This document shows, piece by piece, positions 9,776 to 19,490 of a stretch of 64,000 nucleotides of DNA. The first letter of the stretch is position 1; each line of letters starts with the position of its first letter. The DNA comes from Thermoplasmata archaeon (GTDB taxonomy: Archaea; Thermoplasmatota; Thermoplasmata; Lutacidiplasmatales; SKW197). The position numbers and the translations under genes are program-made. Location: positions 21,851 through 85,850 of the forward strand of contig JAOAJK010000007.1 in the NCBI GenBank assembly GCA_026414225.1, given 5' to 3'. The notes under the pieces are model-generated. The model worked only from the letters and a program-made list of their open reading frames with translations. It did not search any database and was not told the origin of the DNA.

Positions 9776-10090
9776 ATGTGGCTGATAACCACTACTGTGT
9801 GCGCAATGGCCGCTACAGCTGCCTACTTCGTGCTTGAGAAACAGAGAAAAGCAGGAAAAAAGTACAAGGTTCACTACCTTTCCCTGATGCTCTGGGGTGC
9901 GGCGATGATGATTCTGGTTGACCACGCTATCGGGTACATTGAGGAAGGCGGCAGCTTTATAGAGGTTGAAACGGACGGACTTGTGACCAACGGAGCAGTG
10001 CTCGGTCTCTTGATGCTGCTCCCAGTGCTCGGTGTCTGGCTGGGTAGCATCGGAATTGAAAAGATGCTGGAAAAGAAAGAACAGAGGTGA
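9776..10090 (+). CDS. Small multi-TM membrane protein, tandem paralogue 1
   Basis: GAGGTG SD before the ATG at 9776; hydrophobic segments; motif LSLMLWGAAMMILVDH shared with the next ORF. Confidence 0.7.
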   Translation: MWLITTTVCAMAATAAYFVLEKQRKAGKKYKVHYLSLMLWGAAMMILVDHAIGYIEEGGSFIEVETDGLVTNGAVLGLLMLLPVLGVWLGSIGIEKMLEKKEQR

Positions 10091-10095
10091 AAGAA

Positions 10096-10428
10096 ATGGC
10101 TTGCTTTCTAGTACCGACGGCCGTGGGTTTTATCGTGCTGCTGATTGCGGTGTTTGGCAGAACCAGATTTTCAGCGATATGGAGAACACGAATTGCAGGG
10201 CTGAACCTGATGCTCTGGGGCGGTTCCCTGATGCTGGCAGTGGAGCACTACGCCCACCAGGAAATTGTGCCCTATTTCCCGTTCCTGACAAGGGGAATGG
10301 ATGAGGTACTGCCAGAGCTTGTTACCGTGGGCGTTCCGATGACCCTCGTGATTTTCGCTGCCTGGGGCATAATGGTTGCGGTGAGTACAAAGGTTCTCGC
10401 GCCGGAAAAAACAACCAGCAAAGCATAA
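10096..10428 (+). CDS. Small multi-TM membrane protein, tandem paralogue 2
   Basis: GAGGTG SD overlaps the stop of the upstream gene; motif LNLMLWGGSLMLAVEH. Confidence 0.7.
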   Translation: MACFLVPTAVGFIVLLIAVFGRTRFSAIWRTRIAGLNLMLWGGSLMLAVEHYAHQEIVPYFPFLTRGMDEVLPELVTVGVPMTLVIFAAWGIMVAVSTKVLAPEKTTSKA

Positions 10429-10476
10429 AATATTTTCTCTCAATCCTTTTATATACTCCCTGTTTTTCTTTTCTTC

Positions 10477-11472
10477 ATGAGCAAGATTTCGGAGTGTTCA
10501 GAGGGGCAGAGGATTGCGGGCAAGTTTGTGGTCTGGGAAAAGGACTTTATCAAGGATTATTCCCGTGGGAAATTTTTTAAGATCACGATTTCAGACGGGG
10601 AGGCGAGAATGCCGCTGAAATTCTGGGGCGCACCTATGCAGTCAAAGGTAGTAGAACTGTATGAGGCAATAACTCCATGCAAGACCCTTGTAGAGGTTGA
10701 AGGAAATGTGGTGATGGACGGGTTCACAAATACACTTACCCTGAACATAAACGAGGAGAATGACCGTTTTAGAATCTGCACTGAAGAGGAGACAAAAGGA
10801 ATCCAATTTGTTCCAGCAACCCGGAAAAACAGGGAGGAACTGATGAAATTCATTGAAAGAGAGATTGAAAAAATCGGAGAACCAAATCTCGGTGCCCTGC
10901 TCAGGGCAATCTTTGCCGATGAGAACCTGAAAAAGAGCTTTATGGAAAGTCCAGCTGCGAAAATGAAACATCATGCGTATATCGGCGGTTTGCTCGAACA
11001 CACCTGCAATGTGGTAAACCTATGTAGCACCCTCTGTGAAATCTACCCTGAACTTGATAGAAATTTGCTGATAACTGGTGCAATTCTGCATGACATCGGC
11101 AAAATCCAGGAGTACAGTGTGGCCCTTGCAATAGACACCACCGATGCAGGCAGATTCCTCACCCACACATACATCTCGATTGAAATTATCGAGAACAAAC
11201 TTCGCCAGCTTCCCGGTTTTCCTGACCAACTGAAATGGAAGCTCTACCACATCATTCTCCGCCACCACGGGAGATACGCAAGCCAGGAAACGATCGAGGG
11301 CAAGACATCCTGGGTAATCCCAGAGGCCTGTGCGCTTTATTATGCGGATGACATGGATGCCAGGGTTAAGAATTTTCTCCAGGAGATTGAGGAAGGCAGA
11401 AAAGCCGGGGAAAGCTGGAGGTTCGTGAAAGACCTCGGCGTCCAGATATATATAGAGGAAGAGGATGAATAG
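10477..11472 (+). CDS. OB-fold + HD-domain protein (YhaM-like 3'-5' exoribonuclease family)
   Basis: N-terminal OB-like region; HHAYIGGLLEHT...AILHDIGK HD motif. Confidence 0.82.
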   Translation: MSKISECSEGQRIAGKFVVWEKDFIKDYSRGKFFKITISDGEARMPLKFWGAPMQSKVVELYEAITPCKTLVEVEGNVVMDGFTNTLTLNINEENDRFRICTEEETKGIQFVPATRKNREELMKFIEREIEKIGEPNLGALLRAIFADENLKKSFMESPAAKMKHHAYIGGLLEHTCNVVNLCSTLCEIYPELDRNLLITGAILHDIGKIQEYSVALAIDTTDAGRFLTHTYISIEIIENKLRQLPGFPDQLKWKLYHIILRHHGRYASQETIEGKTSWVIPEACALYYADDMDARVKNFLQEIEEGRKAGESWRFVKDLGVQIYIEEEDE

Positions 11473-11683
11473 GGCAGAGCTGAAAATAAGGTTTGATAGC
11501 CGGGAAACTGCGGAGATAGTGGCCCGTGCAATTGAGCTTGAGAATGAGGGTTATGTGACGATGAGGGTGGAGGATAATGAAATAGTGGCTGTTGCTGAGG
11601 CAGAGAATTTGCTCGGCTTGCTCCACACATTTGATGATTTTCTTGCCTGCGCTGCGTTGGCGCACAAAGCGAAAAGAATTTAA
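11465..11683 (+). CDS. KEOPS complex subunit Pcc1-like
   Basis: 72 aa; RAELKIRFDSRETAEIVARAIELEN...LLGLLHTFDDFLACAALA. Confidence 0.75.
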   Translation: MNRAELKIRFDSRETAEIVARAIELENEGYVTMRVEDNEIVAVAEAENLLGLLHTFDDFLACAALAHKAKRI

Positions 11684-11707
11684 CCCCTGAGAAGTTTAGA
11701 GAAGACA

Positions 11708-12766
11708 ATGGAGTTCACGAAGAACAAGGCGATGGTCTTTCCCAGGGCGGTGCTTGCAGGGCATGGAGTGCTCGCTGAAATTGGAAAACTTGCGAGAAAC
11801 TTCGAACTGGGCCAGACAGGGCTCGTAATCACCGGAAAGAAGTCCGAAGCCCTTGCAGGGAGAGCCGTGGTGGACTATCTCACTGCTGAGAAATTTGATG
11901 TGCAGCTGGCAGTTACGGGCGAGGCAACAAGGGAGAATGTGGATGAGATGAAGAAGGTTGCACTGGAAACCAGGGCAGCATTTCTTGCTGGTGTGGGTGG
12001 AGGGAGCAAGATAGACATCGCCAAGGTGTGCTCTTCAGAGCTAGGGATTCCATTCATCTCTGTGCCCACGGTTGCGTCGCACGACGGAATTGCATCACCG
12101 CGGGCATCCCTCAAGACCAATGGCATCTCCATCTCGGTGGATGCGAATGTGCCGCTCGGGGTCGTTGCCGACAGTGCAGTGATTGTGAAATCCCCGTTCC
12201 GGTTCCTTGCCTCTGGCTGTGCGGATGTGATTGCGAACCTCACCGCAATTCTTGACTGGCGGCTTGCCTCGCGGCTCAGAAACGAGGAATTCAGCAGCAC
12301 TGCAGCTACACTTGCAGAATTCACCGCAGAAACGATAATAGAAAATGCCGGACTGATAAAGCCCAACATCGAGGAGAGTGTCTGGCTCGCGATCAAACCG
12401 ATGATTATTTCTGGAATTTCAATGAGTGTTGCGGGCAGTTCAAGACCCACAAGCGGTTCGGAGCACATGTTTTCTCATGCACTTGATGCAATAACCCATG
12501 GAAAGGGTCTCCATGGAGAACAGTGCGGTGTGGGTGCCATTATGATGATGTATCTGCATGGTGGTGACTGGCAACGCATCAGAAACGCGCTCAAAACAAT
12601 CGGGGCACCCACAACTGCAATAGAGCTGGGTGTGAGCAAGGAGGACATAGTCACCGCCCTTGTGAATGCCAATAAGGTGAGACCGGATAGGTACACAATT
12701 CTTGGAGATAAAGGTCTAGCACCGGATGCGGCTGAAAAAATTGCCAGGGTAACGGGTGTGATTTGA
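11708..12766 (+). CDS. egsA: sn-glycerol-1-phosphate dehydrogenase (archaeal lipid stereochemistry enzyme)
   Basis: GVGGGSKIDIAK; FISVPTVASHDGIASPRAS; SGSEHMFSHALD...HGEQCGVG. Confidence 0.93.
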   Translation: MEFTKNKAMVFPRAVLAGHGVLAEIGKLARNFELGQTGLVITGKKSEALAGRAVVDYLTAEKFDVQLAVTGEATRENVDEMKKVALETRAAFLAGVGGGSKIDIAKVCSSELGIPFISVPTVASHDGIASPRASLKTNGISISVDANVPLGVVADSAVIVKSPFRFLASGCADVIANLTAILDWRLASRLRNEEFSSTAATLAEFTAETIIENAGLIKPNIEESVWLAIKPMIISGISMSVAGSSRPTSGSEHMFSHALDAITHGKGLHGEQCGVGAIMMMYLHGGDWQRIRNALKTIGAPTTAIELGVSKEDIVTALVNANKVRPDRYTILGDKGLAPDAAEKIARVTGVI

Positions 12767-12775
12767 GGTGGGAAC

Positions 12776-13204
12776 ATGAGCATAATCACGGCTGTTGGAA
12801 CCAACCAGGCGAAAGAGGGTTATGTGTTTATCTACGCTGGGCCTGTTAACGAGTGCAGGGACTGCAGGTACAAGAACGCCTGTATCAATCTTGAGAAGGG
12901 GAAGGCATATACAATCACCGCAGTGCGGAAGGACAAGAATCATGAGTGCAAGGTGCATGAGCGCACGATCACAATTGTTGAGGTAGAAAAGATACCAGTT
13001 GAGCGGTGCATCGCGAGTTCAAAGGCAATTGAAGGCAGTTTGGTGACAATCGAGCCAAATCCATGCAAAGAGATGGATTGCGAGCATTACAGAAAATGCA
13101 ATCCGCTTCTCCACGAGCCAGATGAAAAGTACAGGATTGTGAGTATCGTGGGCGATGCAGGGTGCCGACTTAATAAGAGCCTCAAAATTATTCTGGTTGA
13201 ATGA
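12776..13204 (+). CDS. UPF0179 family cysteine-rich protein
   Basis: CRDCRYKNACINLEKG...CIASSKAIEGS...CKEMDCEHYRKCNP. Confidence 0.85.
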   Translation: MSIITAVGTNQAKEGYVFIYAGPVNECRDCRYKNACINLEKGKAYTITAVRKDKNHECKVHERTITIVEVEKIPVERCIASSKAIEGSLVTIEPNPCKEMDCEHYRKCNPLLHEPDEKYRIVSIVGDAGCRLNKSLKIILVE

Positions 13205-13931
13205 CTTCCTGGTAGGACCAGAGCGGGTTGAGACGGAGCTTGTATTCCGCGAGCAATCCCGGGGTGGGGAATGGAGCGGTTATGAGTATCACCATCCCGC
13301 CCTCCCTGAAATTCATTTCCTCAAGCGCGGCCCTTGCACCAGGTTGCAATTCGGGCAGGATTCCATTGAAATTCCTGACAGCTGCGGAGCCAATTTTTAC
13401 CTCAATCTCGGAATATTTTTTGTAGAGTTTGAAGAGTTTATCTGTGAGATAATAATAGTTCATCTTTCTGTCCTTGAGGACCCGCACGAAGCCTTTATCG
13501 ACGAGGTTATCAAGATGCTGGATGTAAACATAGGCCATCGAAGGTTTATTCATTTCAAGAGTATCGAGGACCCCCTTTTTGGACGCACCATGAGCTCTTG
13601 CAATTCGCGTTATGAGGATGCGGACCTCGGGCTTCTGAAGGAATCCTATGTCCTCGACATCCTCCCTGACCACGAACCCGCGGGTGTAATACACAATTTT
13701 TCCACCCTGCCTAACACTCTCGATCAGATGTTTCTCCTCCAGTTTCTTCAGGTGCCATCTCACAGTTCCTGGGTTTACCTGAAGCTTCTCGGCAATTCTG
13801 GTTGCGTTCAGGCATGGATAGTTCGTCACGGTCTGGAGAACTGCGAGAATCTCAACATGCTTCGTGTCCGTGGACTTCTTGTAAGTTTTCTCCAAACTCT
13901 TTCCCACCCCTCCCATGGTCCCACTACTCAA
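13188..13931 (-). CDS. Transcriptional regulator with two winged-helix domains
   Basis: CLNATRIAEKLQVNPGTVRWHLKKLEEKHLIE; a second wHTH follows; stop overlaps the convergent UPF0179 gene. Confidence 0.8.
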   Translation of the reverse strand: MSSGTMGGVGKSLEKTYKKSTDTKHVEILAVLQTVTNYPCLNATRIAEKLQVNPGTVRWHLKKLEEKHLIESVRQGGKIVYYTRGFVVREDVEDIGFLQKPEVRILITRIARAHGASKKGVLDTLEMNKPSMAYVYIQHLDNLVDKGFVRVLKDRKMNYYYLTDKLFKLYKKYSEIEVKIGSAAVRNFNGILPELQPGARAALEEMNFREGGMVILITAPFPTPGLLAEYKLRLNPLWSYQEVIQPE

Positions 13932-14793
13932 AATACTCTCTCAACCTTTCGATCAGGATGTTGAGCTCTATCCCTTCTATATCCTTCATTGTCAGCGAAT
14001 CCAGCAACTTCACCAGCTTTCCATGTTTTTCTTTCGGTAGGGTTCCAAGCTCGCGGAGGATTTCCACTCTCATCGGTTCTGGAAGCTTCCCACCCGGGAA
14101 GGTCTCACCGGTGCTGTGAATCACAACGAGACCTATGTTTTTGAGGAATCTGTAGTGGTGGGCATTTTCGCTGTGTCTGGAAGACCGGTATTTGATTACC
14201 TTCAGGGTTCTATACGGCTTTACCTCCAGTGGGCGGTATCTGAGATGAATCACGCAGTCAGCGAGGTACATCGGAAGCACGGTTTCAGCCCCTGTGAGAT
14301 TCCCAGCGGGCCCGTGTTCCTCAAGGGTGCAGAGCACGGTTCCAATTTTTCTGGTTTCTTTCATCAGAAAGCTGAGGAGTTCCCGCTGTTCATACAGATC
14401 CTTCGTTGCCCAGATAACGGGTGTGAGCGGGTCGATCGCGATCCTCGCACCCACGCCTCTCCATGTGGCCACGAAGTCAGGCAATTCCTTCTTTATGAAG
14501 TTTGTGAATTCCTTGCCAGTAGCATCAATAAATACGAGCTTTTCCTCATCTAGAAAATCCAGAATTTCGCCCCAGCCCATTGCAACCGCTTCCTTGATTA
14601 TCTGCTCCTTGTTCTCATCAAGCGTGATGAAAATTCCCTCGGTTCCAGTTTCCAGTCCCTTCTTGATGAACTGGAGGGCAAATGTGGTTTTGCCAGCACC
14701 CGCACAACCTATGACTGTTGTGGTGGAAAACTCGTTCAGACCCCCGTCCAGAATTTCGTCAAGTCCCGGGACCCCGCTCTTTATTTTTCGCAT
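13924..14793 (-). CDS. KaiC-like RecA-superfamily ATPase
   Basis: SGVPGLDEILDGGLNE; Walker A GCAGAGKT; Walker B-like RIAIDP. Confidence 0.87.
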   Translation of the reverse strand: MRKIKSGVPGLDEILDGGLNEFSTTTVIGCAGAGKTTFALQFIKKGLETGTEGIFITLDENKEQIIKEAVAMGWGEILDFLDEEKLVFIDATGKEFTNFIKKELPDFVATWRGVGARIAIDPLTPVIWATKDLYEQRELLSFLMKETRKIGTVLCTLEEHGPAGNLTGAETVLPMYLADCVIHLRYRPLEVKPYRTLKVIKYRSSRHSENAHHYRFLKNIGLVVIHSTGETFPGGKLPEPMRVEILRELGTLPKEKHGKLVKLLDSLTMKDIEGIELNILIERLREYFE

Positions 14794-14887
14794 GCACTAA
14801 CGGAATAACCTTAGAATATATACTGTTTTTGTTTCGCTACCTCCGTGGAGCACAAATCATATATCCTCTCAGCATTTTCCCCGTTTC

Positions 14888-15847
14888 ATGCTGAAAATCC
14901 GGATTGTACTCGGTATGATTATGCTTGCGTTGATTGTTACAGCGGTGGCTGGTGGGGCACACGGGGCCCAGAAGACAGAGGTAATTGCCCCTGCTGCAAC
15001 TGGGGGCAACGTTGAGGTGGGCATCTACCAGCTTTCAATCGGGAATTTTGACCTTGCAAAGGGAACTTTTGTGGCTGACTTTTACCTCGTGTTTAAGTGG
15101 GTAAATGCGAGCATCTCCCCTGTTGCGTTCGAATTCATAAACGGGAGGGCCGCATCCAAGGAGAAGATTTTTGAGAACATCACGAATGGCTCCTGCGAGA
15201 TGTGGTACAGGATCCAGGCAAATCTGTACATGTCCCCGGAGTTCACGAATTATCCCTTCGATGCCCAGTATTTGCCCATCATAATTGAGGATGCAAAAAA
15301 CAACAACTCTGCGATTTCCTACAGGGTAAGCCAGGATTTGTATGGTTACGACAACACACTCACCGTGCCAGGCTGGAAGGTAGAAGGTTCAGAAATCCTG
15401 GTGGAGGACCACGAGTATCCTTGGGGCGAGGTGTATTCCAGGGTCGTCTTTGCGATCAAGCTTGTAAGGGATGCGGGTGCCACTGCGGCCAAGCTCATGC
15501 TTCCGCCAATCATCTTCTGTATCGTATCAGGACTTTCGTTCTTTTTCAAGGCGGATAAGATTACCCACCGTCTTGGCCTGGGCACGAGCACCCTGATTTC
15601 TGCGGTGATGTTCCATCTGAGCCAGACAACTTCGCTGCCGCCATTGCCATCGCTCATCCTGATTGACAAGATAATGATTTCTGTGTATGGTTTTCTCGCA
15701 TCTTCACTCGTTGCCACCACCTTGATTTACATTGACGAGGAATTCTGGAAGGATGTGGACTATACGAAGCAGGTCAACCGTTACGGGGCAATCTTCACCA
15801 TAGTGTTTCCCTTCGTGGTGTTTGCGGTGCTGTATTACTTCGTGTGA
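14888..15847 (+). CDS. Pentameric (Cys-loop-type) ligand-gated ion channel homologue
   Basis: Signal peptide; beta-rich extracellular domain with TNYPFDAQYLPI; TM1 LMLPPIIFCIVSGLSFFF; TM2-like HRLGLGTSTLISAVMFHLSQTTSLPPLPSLILIDKIMISVYGF; TM4 at the C-terminus. Confidence 0.82.
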   Translation: MLKIRIVLGMIMLALIVTAVAGGAHGAQKTEVIAPAATGGNVEVGIYQLSIGNFDLAKGTFVADFYLVFKWVNASISPVAFEFINGRAASKEKIFENITNGSCEMWYRIQANLYMSPEFTNYPFDAQYLPIIIEDAKNNNSAISYRVSQDLYGYDNTLTVPGWKVEGSEILVEDHEYPWGEVYSRVVFAIKLVRDAGATAAKLMLPPIIFCIVSGLSFFFKADKITHRLGLGTSTLISAVMFHLSQTTSLPPLPSLILIDKIMISVYGFLASSLVATTLIYIDEEFWKDVDYTKQVNRYGAIFTIVFPFVVFAVLYYFV

Positions 15848-15911
15848 ACTCTTTTTCTGATTTTCTTCCCCTTACACCATCTCTATATACTCCTCCTCCT
15901 TTGCTCTGACC

Positions 15912-16688
15912 ATGGAACCCGCTCTCCTCGCAATCCTCCTCCTGATATTTCTGATTGCGTTCGTTTACTCCAATATAGGACTCGGTGGAGGGATGCTCTT
16001 TACCCCCCTCCTAGTGGCCTTCGCATTCGCTGATAAAGACACAATCGTTTGCATCTCGCTTTTTCTCGTAATGGCTACCTCCATCGCTGCGGCCTACAAC
16101 CACTGGCGGGGAAACCTGATAAAATACAGATACGGGCTCCTGATTGCGGCTTTCTCGATTCCAGGCTCAATAACGGGAGTATTCATCGGTCTCCGGATTC
16201 ACTACTCAATCTTCTATCTCCTCTTTGCGATTCTGGTTTTCACGGTAGGCACCAAGATGCTGTATGATACCCTCCGGAACAACAACGCCTGCGTTGAAAG
16301 GAAGATTACCACAAAGGACTACATTGTCGTGGCTCTAATATCCTACTTCTCTGGCATCATCTCGGCAATTTTCGGGGTTGGCGGCGGGGTTTTCAATGTG
16401 CCCGTGCTCCTCTACATCCTCTCCTGCAGGACCAAGGAGGCAAGTGGGACCTCCTCCTTCACAATATGCCTCACGACCCTAGGCGGGATTCTCACGAATG
16501 CCCTCCTGCTCCCGACATTTTCCACAGCCAGCGTCTCAGCAATGTTCCTCGCACCGGTTGCCTTCCTCGGGGCTCTAATCGGCTCCAGAATCGGAATAAA
16601 GAAACTGAAGGAAAAACCGCTCAAGGTGATATTCATCAGCATGCTGTTTTTGGCGGGAATCCAGATGGTGTGGAAGTTTCTTGGATGA
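15912..16688 (+). CDS. TauE/SafE family sulfite/anion exporter-like membrane protein
   Basis: Multi-TM; GLGGGMLFTPLLV and SAIFGVGGGVFNVPVLL duplicated motif. Confidence 0.87.
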   Translation: MEPALLAILLLIFLIAFVYSNIGLGGGMLFTPLLVAFAFADKDTIVCISLFLVMATSIAAAYNHWRGNLIKYRYGLLIAAFSIPGSITGVFIGLRIHYSIFYLLFAILVFTVGTKMLYDTLRNNNACVERKITTKDYIVVALISYFSGIISAIFGVGGGVFNVPVLLYILSCRTKEASGTSSFTICLTTLGGILTNALLLPTFSTASVSAMFLAPVAFLGALIGSRIGIKKLKEKPLKVIFISMLFLAGIQMVWKFLG

Positions 16689-16689
16689 G

Positions 16690-17556
16690 CTATCCTTTTT
16701 TTCTCCCCTTACCGTTTTCCATTCCCATCTTCCTATACTCCTCCGCAAGCCATGTACGGCACCACCGGGCAGCTTTGTCATCCCCGAGCCTTTCAGCAAT
16801 CTTCAGGGCTTTCATGTAGTGCTCTGCAGCCATCTGGTGCTTTCCCATCTCTGCGTACGCATTGGCAATGTTGATGTGTGTATCCATAGTACCAGCAATC
16901 TGTCCAATCCTCCCCTGCAGTTCCAGCACTTTGTTCCAGCATTCCAGGGCCTGCCCATACTTTTTCTGCATCACATAGACAATCCCGAGGTTTCCGTAGC
17001 AGACAATTTCGCTCTCCACATTCGGGAATTCCTTCCTGAGCTCCAGGGTCTTCTGGAACTCCTCGATTGCCTTTCCGAACTGCTTTTTCGCCATGTAGGC
17101 GTTCCCGAGTTCTTCCCTCACCTCCGCCTCACCGCGCCTATCCCCTTCTGCCACAAAAATCTCCGCGGCCTTGGTAAGGTGTTTGAGGGCTTTGTCGTAC
17201 TTCCTCAGCTTCACATAATAGATACCGACTTCAAAGTGGCCAAGCGCAATCAGATGCTCGTTCCCGACTCTCTCGTGGATTTTCATGGCATACTCTACCG
17301 TGTTCACAATCTTTTTGGGCTGCGCCGTTTTAGTTAAAATGCTGATTTCAATCGTGAAGAAAAAGCTCAGGAACCAGTCCTTTTCCTCGCTCTCTAAAGA
17401 ACCCAGAGCCAGCTCAAATTCTTTCTCCGCCGCCTCCCACTTCCCCTCCGTTACAAGCCTTGCTCCCTTTTTCAGATGCTTCATCTTCTCCCTGTCTGCG
17501 GCCACCATCTCGCCGATTTCTTCCAGCCGCTTTCCAAGTTTACGGGTTTTCTTCAC
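16690..17556 (-). CDS. TPR-repeat protein
   Basis: Multiple 34-residue repeats (ALKHLTKAAEIFVAEGDRRGEAEVREELGNAYMAKKQFGKAIEEFQK...). Confidence 0.82.
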   Translation of the reverse strand: MKKTRKLGKRLEEIGEMVAADREKMKHLKKGARLVTEGKWEAAEKEFELALGSLESEEKDWFLSFFFTIEISILTKTAQPKKIVNTVEYAMKIHERVGNEHLIALGHFEVGIYYVKLRKYDKALKHLTKAAEIFVAEGDRRGEAEVREELGNAYMAKKQFGKAIEEFQKTLELRKEFPNVESEIVCYGNLGIVYVMQKKYGQALECWNKVLELQGRIGQIAGTMDTHINIANAYAEMGKHQMAAEHYMKALKIAERLGDDKAARWCRTWLAEEYRKMGMENGKGRKKG

Positions 17557-17563
17557 GGACGTA

Positions 17564-18373
17564 CTAACCCCTCCTGAATTCTGGCTTTCGCTTGCTCAGA
17601 AACGCCTCGATGCCCTCCTTCGCTTCATTTCCGCTGAAGAGCAATGCAAATGCCCTCGCCTCCATGTTCAGCCCCTCAGCCAGCGGTAAATCTGCGGACG
17701 CATTTATCAAATATTTTGCAGTTTTCAGGGCCACCCTTCCAAGCCCGAGAAGCTTTGCAGCCAGCGCATCAACCTCTTTCTCAAGGTCCTCCGCCTTGAC
17801 CACGCGGTGGACCAGCCCGATATGGCATGCCTCTGCAGCACTTATCCGCTCGCCGAGCATTACCATCTGTTTTGCCCTTGCAATCCCCACAATTCTTGCC
17901 AGTTTCTGGGTTCCACCGAATCCGGGGACAAGCCCGAGCGTAATCTCTGGTAAACCAATCATCGCATTCTCACTTGCGATTCTGAAATCGCAGCTCAGAG
18001 CCAGTTCAAGCCCGCCCCCGAGTGCATACCCGTTTATCGCCGCAATCACCGGAATCTCCATTTTTTCCAGCATTCCAAAAACCCTCTGTCCCTGCAGCGA
18101 ATACTGCTCCGCCTCAATTGAGCCAAAGCCCTTCATCTCACCGATGTCGGCCCCTGCCACAAATGCCTTCCCGGTGCCCGTAATAACGAGCACGCCAGTG
18201 CTCCCGTCATCGCATACTTCGTAGAAGGCACACTCAAGCTCTTTCAGCAACTCGCCGCTCAACGCGTTCAGCTTCTCTGGCCTGTTGATTGCAATCACGC
18301 ATTTTCCATCCTTTTTCTCCACTTTCAGATACCTGTATTCCATTTTTTCACCCCAGCTTTCGTTTTTCTCCAC
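17564..18373 (-). CDS. Enoyl-CoA hydratase/isomerase family protein
   Basis: AFVAGADIGEMKG; AINGYALGGGLELALSCDFRIASE; GLPEITLGLVPGFGGTQ. Confidence 0.93.
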   Translation of the reverse strand: MEKNESWGEKMEYRYLKVEKKDGKCVIAINRPEKLNALSGELLKELECAFYEVCDDGSTGVLVITGTGKAFVAGADIGEMKGFGSIEAEQYSLQGQRVFGMLEKMEIPVIAAINGYALGGGLELALSCDFRIASENAMIGLPEITLGLVPGFGGTQKLARIVGIARAKQMVMLGERISAAEACHIGLVHRVVKAEDLEKEVDALAAKLLGLGRVALKTAKYLINASADLPLAEGLNMEARAFALLFSGNEAKEGIEAFLSKRKPEFRRG

Positions 18374-19490
18374 ATTTCAGGCATTCAAGGGAATCAGCAT
18401 CAATATACCTTGCTTCTGCTGCCCCGCACCTCGGGCAATTGCCCACGGAAAACTGGAGGGACACAAGACCCCCTTCCACCCGTTTTTCAACCCTTTCCGG
18501 CGATTGTACTGGGGGTGCAGGCAGATTAACTTTCTCAACGAGTTTTCTGAGGTATGCGAACAGGAGTATTGGCGCCACCGCAATTGCAAACATCAACACG
18601 ACGACGCTGACGAATATACCTGGCATTGCAAGCATCTCGGCGGAGGGCGTGAGAATCTCCTTCACAGCCAGCATGTAGGTTATGTCCATGTAATCGAACG
18701 CAAAGTGCATCAGGATCGGGGCAAAAATTCCGCCCTTCAGATAGAGATACCCGAAGCCAAGACCTGCAACGAACGCAGGAAACACCTTGTAGAGGTCCCA
18801 GCCGTAGAGCGCATGGGCAAGCCCAAAAATCAGCGACGAAAACACGATGAGCCCTCCCGACACCAAATCAAGCTTCTGGCCACCGGTGAAAAACGCCTTT
18901 GGCGAGGGTTTTTTCCGCATCAGAACCTGGATTGCGAAGAGGGGTGCGGCAAGGAGCACAACGCGGACCGCAAACTCCTCGTATATCGAGGCATTGGCGA
19001 GGAGCAGCATGTTCTCCCAGATGGGTTCAGTTTCAAACTCGGGGGTCTCGGGGGTAACGCTGCCAGCGGAGAGCAGAAGGTTGTAAATGATTGTGATGAA
19101 CACAACGATGCAGAAGATCTCGCTTATTACCAGGAGGGGATTGTGGGAGGCTGTGAGCACATGTTTCCGTTCCCTTATTTCTTTTACGCAGGCCTTCCAG
19201 TTCAGCCAGACCAGAAAAACCAGCCCGAAGATGAGCAGCGCCACCATGAAGAGGTAGTATGCAAGCACGAGCCCGCCAGAAATCGTGCAGAGATTGATGT
19301 AATAGGGAACAAAGAGTCCGAAGTCAAGGGAGGGAGAGGTAAGCGCGATGTTCCTTGGCACGATGTAGAGCGAGAAAAGGAGCCCGAGATAGTTTGCAGA
19401 AATGAGCATCAGATAAAAGCCGGCACAGAAGAGAAGCACCGCAAATTTCATTGCCCGTTCAACCATGCTCATTTGGTGATCACCTCGCAA
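18348..19490 (-). CDS. CPBP-family intramembrane metalloprotease with C-terminal zinc ribbon
   Basis: YEEFAVRVVL, FGLAHALYGW, PILMHFAFDYMD motifs; CPRCGAAEARYIDADSLECLKCGE. Confidence 0.83.
   Translation of the reverse strand: MRGDHQMSMVERAMKFAVLLFCAGFYLMLISANYLGLLFSLYIVPRNIALTSPSLDFGLFVPYYINLCTISGGLVLAYYLFMVALLIFGLVFLVWLNWKACVKEIRERKHVLTASHNPLLVISEIFCIVVFITIIYNLLLSAGSVTPETPEFETEPIWENMLLLANASIYEEFAVRVVLLAAPLFAIQVLMRKKPSPKAFFTGGQKLDLVSGGLIVFSSLIFGLAHALYGWDLYKVFPAFVAGLGFGYLYLKGGIFAPILMHFAFDYMDITYMLAVKEILTPSAEMLAMPGIFVSVVVLMFAIAVAPILLFAYLRKLVEKVNLPAPPVQSPERVEKRVEGGLVSLQFSVGNCPRCGAAEARYIDADSLECLKCGEKRKLG

Noticed and set aside
13155-13964. 269-aa + strand ORF
   Set aside because: Antisense to the well-supported double-wHTH regulator.
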